Under the pieces are notes generated by a model. The model was not told the DNA's origin. It worked only from the letters and a program-made list of their open reading frames with translations, and ran no database searches. A DNA stretch of 64,000 bases, from positions 4,306,930-4,370,929 of the forward strand of contig JANFOG010000003.1 of assembly GCA_024336345.1 (NCBI GenBank), given 5' to 3'. The first letter of the stretch is position 1. Each line of letters begins with the position of its first letter. This document shows, in pieces, positions 34,423 to 44,639 of this stretch. The DNA comes from Mariannaea sp. PMI_226. Its lineage: Eukaryota; Ascomycota; Sordariomycetes; Hypocreales; Nectriaceae. The translations under genes and the position numbers were made by a program.

Positions 34423-37400
34423 TTCTGGTGGTTCCCATAAATTATCGTTTTTAGGGTAATTCTTCCATTTGACGAGGTATTCAATCTTGTTGTCTTTCTC
34501 CCTCATGTCGCAGATTTCTTCTACTTCCCATTCTTCCGGTCCGTCGATTTCTGCTTCAAATGTCTGATTTCCAACGACAATCGTATCTTTGTCAATAGTT
34601 TCGAGTAGTAAGACATAGAAGATTAGGTGGATCTTGACTTCATCTAATAAGTCAATCTCATAGTTATGATCCGAAATTCTTTTCTTGATTGGGTACAGTC
34701 CAATGTACTTATAGTCAAGTTTTTGATTTGGTTGTTTTATTTTGATGTTTTTTATAGCGAGTAGGACCATATCTCCCTCCGAGAAGGTTGGTCCCTTTAA
34801 CCTTTTTCTATCATAGTATTTCTTGTGCTATTTCTATATAAAAGAAAGTTCTATATATAATTCTTTGTATAGATTCTTGAGTTCATCTGTTTTGAGTATG
34901 GCTGCTGGTGCAATGGGTCCTTTTTCTATCGGTATTCTATAGGCATCTGGGGTGAATCCAAAATTGGCGTAGGCTAGTGTCAGCTTTGTGCTTTCATTAT
35001 GGGCGGTGTTCCAAGCAAGTTGTGCGGTTGGTAACTTCTCGACCCAATTGTCTTATCCGTAATTAATATAACATCAAAGGTATATCTCCAGTACTTAATT
35101 CATCCTTTCTGTTTGTCCATCGACCTATGGTCGGTATACTGTGGTGAGTTTATAGTTTAAATCAATCCTGTCCATCAAGCATTGCCAAAAGTTTAAAAAG
35201 AATGGTGGTCCTCTATTTGAGACAATCTCAGTAGGTAGTCCGTGTGTGCTAATAATATTTCTTATAAAGATATATAAAAACTATTCTACATTTATTTTTT
35301 CTTAATATAGTATAAAATAAGAAAACTTGGTGAGTCTGTCGATAATAACTAGAATGCTGTTATACGCAATCTTTGTTGCTAGGTCCAATGATAGGAGTAG
35401 TTTCACAATGAAATCCATTGTAATTGCATCCCATGGTCGCATAGCGACTAGTAGTGGTCGTAATTCTCCATATGGTTTGTGTCTGCATGCTTTTGTTTTA
35501 TCACAGATAATATATATTTATATAATTTTCTAAATGATTTTCTTAACTTTAGGAAATGTGTAAGTCGTTTTGACTCATTCTAGGGTTTTTGTGATTCCTT
35601 AATATCTGTGGAGTGGGTATTCGTGCATTTCTCTAATGAGCGGTTCTCTCAGATCTTCTGGTATCTATTGTTTGTCAATTTTCTCTTCTTCAGGTAGCTA
35701 GTCATTATACTCCTGGATCTATTGTAATAGTGGATTTCCCTATTCTATATTGTAGGTAGCAATTCCTTCTTCAGGTGTTTCTTTCCGAGTGGTCGCATTC
35801 AACCGTTTGGTTGTCTTTTTCCAAGTGGCTGCAATGTACTTCTATCTTAAGTGTCCTTCTTCCATATAGGTAAGGAGTTGTTCATTGATGATGGGTTATC
35901 CTGTGTTAAGGTCAGGTCTTCGGCTAATAGCGTCTGCTCTGCCATTCTCTGTTCCTTTGACATGGATAATGACGTAGTCAAATTCTACTAGAATTTCTAC
36001 ATATTATAATTGTCATTTGCTGAGTTCTCATATCATAGCAAAATAGGTAATGTTCTTATAATCCATAAGGACTTTAATCTAGTGGTAGCTTCCTAATAGA
36101 TAGTATTTAAATTCCTTAAAAGCGTTAACTATTGCAAGAAATTCTTTGTTGTAAATGGGGTAATTAAGTTCTGCTCCATGTAATTTGTAAGAGTAGAACG
36201 CTATGGGATGTAGCTTGCCATCGTCGTCTCGTTGTCCTAATCGTGCTCCTAAGGCAAAATCGGATGCGTCGGTTTCTAATTCGATTTGTCGCTTGGGATC
36301 AAACACCTTAAATACAGGTTTGCTGAGGATAAGTTCCTTGATTTTGTCGAAAGCTTCCTATGCTTCGGGTAGCCATTTGAACTTGCGGTCCTTTTTTGTC
36401 AATTTAGTAAGTGGTGTGGCTATTCCTCTAAAGTGCTTGAGGAATTTCCGATAATAGTTTGCAAATCCTAAAAAGGATTGTACTTCTCTGACTATAGTCA
36501 ATACCTCTTAATCTCTGATTGCGGCAGTCTTCTTAGGGTCCATCTTAATCTTATTATAAGAGATTATATGTCCTAGGAATCCCACTTCTGATTTGTGGAA
36601 TTCACTTTTCTCGGGGTTAACCAACAATTTGGCGTTCTGCAATGCTTGCAGCACCTTGTGGACATATTCCATGTGTTCTTTCTCTATTTTAGAGAAGATT
36701 AGGATATCGTCTAGATAGCATATTATAAATATATTGAGGTACTCTCATAGCACGTTATTGATCATTCTCTGGAATGTCGCAAGTACATTAGTGAGTCCTT
36801 GGGGCATAACTAGATATTCGTATAATCCGTATTTCGTTCTGAAAGCGGTTTTCTATTCATATCCTGGCTTCATGCAAATTTGATTATAGGCTAATGTAAG
36901 ATCCAGCGCGGTGTAGTACCTCATGCCTCGCAATCAATCCTTCAGTTCACTAATCAGGGGTAGCGGTATTCTGTCTTTCACCATTATATCATTTAGCCTG
37001 CGGTAATCCACAATTAGCCGGAGCTTTCCGTTCTTTTTGGGAACAAATATGACTGGATATGCAGCAGTGGATTTCGATATTCTAATACATCCTCATCATA
37101 ACATTTTATTGAGGTATTCTCTAAGTATATGCAGTTGGGCTTTGTTGAGGTTGTAGATTTGTTGGTACGTGGGTATCGTGCCGTCCTTGAACCATATTTT
37201 ATGGTCCCATTCGCTGTGTTCTAGTAGACCTCCCGCCTCAAGTTCTTCTGCGAAGAGTTGCTTATAGATCCGGTATTGTGGTGGAACATCCTTAAGTCTT
37301 TCTTCTTCTTTATTATCCGGTATTTTAGCCATTTCCTTAAGGTTTTTATCCATATATATGAACTGGTTTCTGAGGAATGCGATTATCTTTCTAGTGCGAT

Positions 37401-38000
37401 TCTTTATTCGTTTAGTCCGTATGTGTCTTGTTCCCTTAGGCGTAGGTAAGCTCATTGTCTCCCTAGCTCGGCTGCCTCCGTCCTCATCGGTAGGGCCTTA
37501 AGATCTCATATCTTCAGTTAGTCATTGTTCCTAATTACTGGCTACATCGCCTCGAAAGGCTTGCACCTGGCCAGTACGCCAGTCAATCAGTGGGTTAAAT
37601 CAGTATAGCCATGGGTACCCAAGGAGCATATCGTAACCTTCAAGGTCGATCACATCGAATTCTTCAACCTATTGAGCTCCTTCGACTATAATCTCCAGTT
37701 AATCGATCTGGCGATTAACTCGTCCTTACTCATAGGATAGGGCATTTCCTTCAATGTTCGAGACTTCATATAGGTATTCCTTCTCCTTCTATAATAGCAT
37801 GAGGTCATTTACCGTCTATAGTGTGATGGCATTTATATATGCTCCGCTGTCTATTAACGCGATTAACCATTCTCTCTTGACTCATACTTACAACTTAATG
37901 CTTAATCGCTAGTGGTTGTCGGACTGTCTTGTATTTCCTAGGGTTCTTCTCCGTAGGGGCGCGTATTCATTTCTTTCTGTATACTCGATTGTGCATATTC
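34378..38000 (-). pseudogene. Inner element pol: protease, RT, RNase H, integrase, chromodomain
   Basis: From the 5' side on the minus strand: protease ALIDSGAYINAI (about 37826-37870). RT with GTRHIRTKR/IPTYQQIYNLNKAQ, then [20 protein letters not shown] and the intact catalytic box YLDD at 36706-36717. RNase H (FDPKRQIELETDASDFALGA, then GAELNYPIYNKEFLAIV). Integrase with a zinc-binding HEYPLHRY...CDKTKACRH region, the first catalytic Asp in AITMDF, and STHGLPTEIVSNRGPPFF, in which the second catalytic Asp has become Asn. The C-terminal chromodomain is intact (EEWEVEEICDMREKDNKIEY, LVKWKNYPKNDNLWEPPEHL), followed by TAA at 34378. Numerous stops and the SNRG change mean the product is dead. 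Confidence 0.88.
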
Positions 38001-41000
38001 TAAACATATCGGTGAGTTCCTCCTTGATTTCCTGGAATTGGGTTTCTTTTAGTAATGGTCTTCGCTATGTTTGTCGTTCATACATAAGTGTATATAGATC
38101 TTGCCATCCTTATATTTTTTCCCTTTGATGTTTTATACATTCTTCGTAAGGGCATTCTCATGCCGTGGCTCCTTCTTCCATACATTCTGGGGGAAAGTGT
38201 TGCACTCTGTCTTCTAGTGTGGCTACTTGGATCTTCTCGTTCCAAGAGACGACTTTTCTAAAAGCCATTTCATTATAATAGAAAATGTTCTATATAGATT
38301 CTCCATATAGCCATATAGGGTATAGGTTATTCTCAACTTTCTATCCCTTATGGTAATGACAATTCATATCATAGCATAACATCCATAAAATTCCTTCATG
38401 ATGTTGGCTCTTTGGTGAGAATAGCATAGAATCTCCTGGCAGCGGTGTGTAGATTTATTCCATAAGCTTCTGTGCTCATTTGTGTCTAACTCCGTACACA
38501 AAGATCTGGTCGTAATCGTACTTCTATCCTACTTTGATTTCTCGGTATTCCTAAGGTTCTATTTCTCGGGATCATACTGGGATATTATTAATTTGTGTGT
38601 TTAGTAGGACGTCTTCTCTTCCGAATGGTAACTTATGCTCTCAGGCCATTCATACATCTGCTATGGTCATCCATGGTTCGATATGTCCAAGTCTGCGTTA
38701 TAATCTGGTTTTATTGATGTCTGTAGCTAAGTGAAGTAGTCACTGGTGGTATTCGGTAGTTGTCATTCCGAAATACTGTCGTGTTTCGGCCCTTACTGCT
38801 TTATAAAGTGGGTGTCATAATATATACTCAACAAGCTCTTCAGATTTCAAGGGTCGTTGTCATAATACAGCAAGTGTTTTGCTATTTTGGGTCTTAGCTC
38901 CTAGATTTCGATATTTCTCTGGCAGTGGAACAGGCGTCCATGTGACTCCTTCTTTATCTATGATTCCCATGCATCCTGTTTGTGTCAATATCTTTTCTTC
39001 GGGCTTATGTTCTTTAGCATAGGATTTATATTTGGGAGTGCGTATGTTGCTGTGTGCTATATTGTATCCTGAGCGTGTCATGGCCAGCGTTTTAGTGTTC
39101 TTGGTAACATGGATCAAATCATAAGCTTCCCTAAGGTCGAGTTTGGTAAACTCGCCAGTTCGGGGTTCTCCAAATGTCCTTTGTTATATCGTGGGTGCAG
39201 GTACTGGCTTCCATCCTACAGGTGGCTCTTCGAACGTTCTTACTTTAAGGGTTGTTTCTAGCATGTGTGCTTTGTAGTCGGTTCCTCGATCTTCGAATGC
39301 CTTGTGCATCATTCGAATGCCGACTCATTCTAGATGTTTTACTCCTGGTGTGACTCATTCTTCCTTCTTGCATTTGTCTACAAAGTCGAGAATTCGTTGT
39401 GCCATTTCGGCTTCTTTGATGTGGATTTGTGCGAGTCCGGGTTGGATTGGTGGGAGTAGTTCGCATTTTCGTTCATATTCTTGGTTGAGCACTGGGTCGA
39501 AATGTGTTGGGCAAAGAGTGGCCTTGCAAGGTTGTCTAGGTGTTTCTTTACATTGGCGGCACATTGCTTCGATGGGTACGGTAAAGTCGTTCTTCCTATA
39601 TCCGAAAACCCATTTCTTGCAATCGTAGTTGTCTTTCGCTGCTTCGCCTAGATTGATCATGTCCTTATATGAGGCTCCTTGTTTGAACCATATGTGCTGG
39701 GAATATCTCCAGAGGTACTAATAATATTCTTTTCCAAGCTGTGCTCATTCCCAGTCTGGGATCCATCGTGGCCTTAGTGGGATGTATGTTAGTGCAACAG
39801 TGTTTAACTATATGTTGTTTCATACAAGCTTGGTGGCTTCCAAGATGATTGATTCCCAGTCGTCCTGGTAGTATGGTTTTCTAAGTATGGCTTTCTTCAC
39901 TATGCATTATGCAGTTCGTCCCATAAGAACTCCATATTCTGCAATCTCATCCAGTTCTTATTGAATCGCCTGTTCTAGTTCGTCCAGTCGATTATGGATT
40001 TGTATTAGTTAATCGATTGGTTTTATGGCGAGGGTTGCGATAGTTCGTATGGCCATCTGCTTGTCTTCCTATTTGTTAATTACGTTCAATCGTTTCTTAC
40101 CTTCTGGAACCTTTTGGAATGGTTTGTCCTTCTTGGGCTCGGGGCAATTGCGAGCCATGTAGTCAGGCTTGCCGCAATTATAGCATTTAAATTTCGATTT
40201 GTTGCATTTCTGGGTTGCTCCGAGTTCCATAGGTCCTAAGTCCATTCCATAGGAGGTATTAACTTATCATCTGGCTCCTTAATTGGCGTTATATCTTGGT
40301 TGGTTATAGTGGTTCCCTTTCTTTTGGTAGTTATTTCGGGGGTTCCCGCGGTATTATTGTTGTCTCCACGAGTGTTGCTGGTCATCGATTTTGACGGCCA
40401 TGCTAATGTACTTTATTAAGGTGTCTGGTCATTCTTCTTTATACAATTCTTCCTAGACTTCCTTCTTAAGCCCATCAAAGAAGAAGGACATAAATGCATC
40501 CTGTCCCCAATCATGCAGCTTAATTGCTAGTTGGTTGTACAAGATTCCATAGTCTAAGGCTGATCCAGTTTGCTTGATCTTCTTAATCTTTTCTTCTGCT
40601 TTCGACTTTTTATCCACTATTCCAAATGCTTGCTCAAGCATTTCCGCAAAGTTCGAAAACTTCTGGTACATATACTGTACTTATTCGGAGTGTTTATCAC
40701 TTTCTCAATTATATTCTTGCATAAAGGGTGCAGCCCAAATGGCGGGGTTGCCGCCAAGCAGCTTGACTGCATACCTAACTTTGGTGTTTTCATATTGGAA
40801 CATTGCTGGGTAGAAGGTGAAGTGGTCCTCGCACTGAATGATAAACATCTGAAGTTTCTTGGGATCCCCATAGAACTTCTCTGGTGGTGCTGGTTTGAGG
40901 ATTTCTCCCAGTTCTTTGCCCTAGATGGTGTTAAAATAAGCCATATTGAGCTAATCCTTAATTATAGTGGCATTCTCGGTTCCTTTCTCTCCAATGGTGT

Positions 41001-41217
41001 TAATAAGGCCTCATAAATTGCTGAGTTCCTTATTAAACATATTGGCCCTTTCGTTTTCCTTTTTACCATCTTCTTTTCCATTGTTAATTATAATATTAAT
41101 CCATTCGCCAAGTCCATCAATCATTTTCTTAAGGCGAGCGGTCCTATTATCAAGTTCGATTGCTATTTCCTCATTGGAGAAAACGATACCCTAGGGGTCG
41201 TCCTCAGAGGTGTCCAT
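38000..41217 (-). pseudogene. Inner element gag and downstream spacer region
   Basis: Gag starts with ATG at 41217-41215 (MDTSEDDP). It has a long capsid-like helical region (GDPKKLQMFIIQCEDHFTFY, MYQKFSNFAEMLEQAFGIVD, HDWGQDAFMSFFFDGLKKEV) and one zinc knuckle at about 40146-40190. The knuckle reads CYNCGKPDYMARNC, where GH expected by the CCHC consensus has become DY, again transitions. Between the knuckle and protease is an unusually long segment of about 2 kb with its own cysteines (CRQCKETPRQPCKATLCPTH, about 39500-39570) that I do not recognise. Stops are nearly all at expected Gln codons. Confidence 0.8.
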
Positions 41218-41351
41218 AGGCGAGACAGTAGGAGTTGGAGCGACGGGTCGTCGTCCGCTGGAGGAGCTAGATGAAGCTAGGGGTACTATTATAATGGTAG
41301 TCGATATTGCTTAGAGTAGTGGGTCGGTCGTCTGAACAAGAGCTTTCAACA

Positions 41352-41734
41352 TATAACGATCTGATCGATTCCCAAGGGATAAACCAGATCGCAATAGGTT
41401 TATATTGGCAGAACGATCGGGGCGTTATTCTAAGCAATAGCGGAAGTATCACTTTAGGGTATTACATCTAGTAATACACAAGTAGATTGTGGTAACCAAG
41501 TTGTATTAAAAGCTAAGTAGCTAAGTAGGCTATCTAATGATAATGACTGTGGTTTATATACTAGGTGCTATCTGAGGCGATCATGGCTTGCCCATAATCT
41601 ATGGTGAGTGATTGTAATGGGGATCAGAAGACGATCATGGTGTCTTGGCCATGATCGTTGATGATCCGGTTTGATTGGTGCGAAAAAGTGGGTCGCACGT
41701 GAAATAAATGCAGGTCATGATTTAGGCCGTGACA
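41352..41734 (-). repeat. 5' LTR of the inner gypsy element
   Basis: 383 bp, partner of 33307-33689. On the plus strand it starts TATAACGATCTG and ends GGCCGTGACA. It probably contains the promoter for gag-pol and has higher GC than the left copy. Confidence 0.92.
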
Positions 41735-41739
41735 TTTAA
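41735..41739. repeat. Target site duplication TTTAA (right copy)
   Basis: Matches 33302-33306 exactly. Confidence 0.8.
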
Positions 41740-44149
41740 GCTAGATTTTCTAATATATCCTTTTGCTAATATATTATCAAAATAATCTTTAAGCATTCTA
41801 AATTATATTTTATTAAGATTATAAATCTTGTGGAATGTGGTTATTATTCCTTTCTTAAGCTATATCTTATAGTCCTATTTATTATGCATTAGTAATCCTA
41901 TCTTAAGTTCTTCTCTAAAGAGTGATTTATAGATCTAATACTTATTTGGTATGTTTTTGAGCCTATCTTCTGCCAGGATCTTTTCTTATTTCTTAAGGTC
42001 CTTATCCATTTATGTAAAATGCTTTCTCATAATAGCAACAGTTCGCTGGATTCTTTTTTTTTTTTTTTAATCCATTTGTCCATTTATATTATATTCCTTT
42101 GGGTGGCTAGAGGTGTGGCTCTACATTATTAGTATATTTCTTTGTATTTTCCTCAGCTGGGCTCACTACTTCCTTATCAATAATGCCCTAAGATCTCAAT
42201 TCTTCCTATAAATCTTCCTAATTACTAGCTATATTACCTCAAAAGGCTTGCATTTAGCCAATATACTAACTAATCAATAGGTCATATTAGTATAATTATG
42301 GGTAATTAAGGATTATGTTATAATTCTTAAGGGGTATAATATTAAAGGTAATCTAGAATTCGTTTTCTTAAATGATAATCATTAAATAATTAGTTTATTG
42401 GGTAATTCTTCTTCCTTTATAATTAAATTTTCCTCCTTTAGCACTTTATATTATATAAGAATATATCTTATCCTCCTATAATAGCTAAAGATAATTGACA
42501 ATTTATGGGTTAATAATGTTTATCTTTACTTTATTATCTATTATTATATTTAATTATTTGCTTTTAATTCTTACCTTTAGTACCATTTTGAGAGATTGTT
42601 CTTCTATATTGGATTTATTTATATAATTTAGAGCTTTTATCAATTCTTTTGTAGGCATTTACTAAGGCTATTGCTCTTCTACAATCAGCATTTAGCTTTT
42701 CCTAAATTCTTAATATAAAGCATATCTTTAAGTTTATATTGGATTTCTTCTAGCCATTCTTTCTATTTTTATATTAATTTGGAATGTTATTTTTTTTATT
42801 CCTAGTAGTAGTAATTGAGTTTTTCCCACTTGTATTTTATACATTTTCATTCTATGCATTCTATTAATATCCTCCCTTCTTCTATATATTTATAGGGGAA
42901 TTCGTTTAGGAATATCTAAAGGCATATTATATTGGTTTTTTTATTTTATAATATAGCTTACTTATATATTAAGTGGTTTTCTAAATACTATCCTCAAATT
43001 AATAAGGCAGAAAGTTATATAGGGTAGCAATTATTATATACTTTCTCAAATTTATATTATATATATCTAAGATTGAAATATAATACCCATAAGATATTTG
43101 GGTATTTATTATACATAGGTTTGAAGATAGGGTTGTCTTCTTAAATAGGGTAATACTCCTGGAATCTAAATTCTTTTGCTCTTTTATAGGTGATTCTATA
43201 AACATAAAATTGTAGTCCTCCCATATTCTATCCTTATTGGATTTATCAATATATCTTGGGTTTCTTAGGTGCTGGAACCCTAGGTGTTATCTCTATAGGT
43301 TTAGCTATAAGACTTTCTATAACCCATATTGGTACAATCAATTATCATTCATATTCTACATTAATAACATCCTCTTTTCTATAATATAGGCCAAATTCTA
43401 AAGTAGCCCTAGCTTTTTCTTTAGTTAAATAAGATTGAATAATTCCAAATCTCTTTTTAAGGTATATCTTATTAACTTATTTAACTAATTCTTCATCAAC
43501 TAGCAACAAATATTATTTCCATTCTTCTTTGTCCAAATACTATCTTATATTTATTTAAGAGGTATTAGTAAAGGTTTTTGAATTTTCATCATATAGTTGT
43601 TTTTCTTTATTTAGTTCTAGCATAGGTATCCAAATCTTCTTTTGTGTCTTTTTTATATTAAGTGTCTATAGTACTTATTATGCATAACTTATTTTTGCTA
43701 GGGTGAGGGTTTCAAAATCCATTCCCTTTTTTTTACAAATATTATAGGTCATTTGGAGAGCTATACATCTAAATAACTTGGCTCCTAATTGCTATTAGAA
43801 ATTGGGGTCAATTTTTCCTTTAATTTACTAAATAAATCTATCTACAGCTTTCTAAATTTCTTTAGATTCTTCATCTTTTGTAAGTATAGTAACTATTTAT
43901 ATATCGTGCTATCTATAAGTAGCATTCAAGTTTTTCTTACCTTCTGGGACTTTATAAAACTTCTTATTATCCTTCTGGGATTCCGGGCAATAATAGGCTA
44001 TATATCCAAATTTGCTATAATTATAACATTTGACCTTTAATATATCCTTTTGCATATTGCCTAATTCTATAGGTCCTAAGTGAGATCCATAAGAGGTATT
44101 TCTATTAGCAGGCTGCTGATTTCATTATTATAGCTGGCTTTAGCTATTT
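41740..44149 (-). pseudogene. Outer element: 5' part of pol and gag with zinc knuckle
   Basis: Continuation of the outer element beyond the inner insertion. Read from 44149 down: a zinc-knuckle region near 43980-44040 (CYNYSKFGYIAYYC, where two of the four metal ligands are changed to Tyr), YKVPEGKKNLNAT, a decayed spacer and protease region, and the start of RT at about 41740-42110 joining the part at 33301. Gag upstream of the knuckle is missing. AT content is very high and stops are dense. Confidence 0.6.
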
Positions 44150-44539
44150 TGTTGGGAGAAAACCCCACGCCCAAAAACACCCACAAGGCAGGTCTCGTGA
44201 TGTAGGAAAACGATGTGCGAAACGGTCGCGACAGGAGGTCCGGAACGGCCACACCACAAATCCGGAAAGGAACGGAAATCAGCCAATCAAATTAGATAGA
44301 AATGAAGAGAACCATTTGATCAAATGGTATCACAAATCATAAGTCATAAAAAAGATCAAGAAGTCAGGGCAAAAACAAGATATATTGGATGGTATGAAGA
44401 TGCCTTGTCCACATTGTTTCGCGGTTATTTTATAAGGCCTATGACTACAAATGCGAGCCAATTAAATTGCAGTAAATAAGGTGAAAAATGTATTAGGTAA
44501 TGTAAGCAGTATATGCTAAAGAAGTGAATTTTTCCTTCA
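44150..44539 (-). repeat. LTR-like terminus of an unidentified element
   Basis: Starts TGTTGGGAGAAAACCCC and ends CTTCA, so it has TG..CA ends, about 390 bp. On the minus strand it is preceded by GCGGGGAGGATTATAT, which looks like a polypurine tract, making it a 3' LTR of a minus-oriented element whose body would be the reading frame at 44640-47279. No second copy is seen in the window, so this is provisional. It contains an 18-bp palindrome at 44311-44328. Confidence 0.4.
44311..44328. repeat. Palindrome ACCATTTGATCAAATGGT (copy 1)
   Basis: A perfect 18-bp palindrome. It recurs at 46626-46645, and its right half recurs at 47310-47322. Confidence 0.7.
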
Positions 44540-44639
44540 ATATAATCCTCCCCGCGTGGATTGACGCTTGCCCTCAAGCTATAAAGATCCATGCACCTAA
44601 GTGAAGTTATCTATTTGATTAAATGCTTAATCAATCTAT

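Larger units (their letters stand above)
33307..41734 (-). mobile_element. Inner complete Ty3/gypsy chromovirus, 8,428 bp
   Basis: Both LTRs are 383 bp and the element is bounded by the 5-bp duplication TTTAA, with the host sequence (the outer element's pol) continuing on either side. In the minus orientation the 5' LTR is 41352-41734 and the 3' LTR 33307-33689. A polypurine tract (GGAGGGGAGA on the minus strand, about 33696-33705) abuts the 3' LTR, and the sequence after the 5' LTR begins TGTTGAAAGCTC. Order on the minus strand: gag with zinc knuckle, a long spacer domain, protease, RT, RNase H, integrase, chromodomain. An extra gene lies on the plus strand next to the 3' LTR. Many stops show it is dead. 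It is younger than the outer element. Confidence 0.92.
29510..44149 (-). mobile_element. Outer minus-oriented Ty3/gypsy chromovirus, heavily mutated, split by another element
   Basis: Left (3') LTR at about 29510-29880, pol from about 30700 to 33300, then the inner insertion (33307-41734 plus its target copy), then protease, gag and zinc knuckle at 41740-44140. The 5' LTR and N-terminal gag are missing: the copy stops at 44149 where an unrelated LTR-like end (TGTTGGGAG) starts. Mutations are of both C-to-T and G-to-A type on the coding strand, including YLDD changed to YLNN at 32942-32953, so both strands were hit. It is much more decayed than the inner element and therefore older. Confidence 0.75.
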
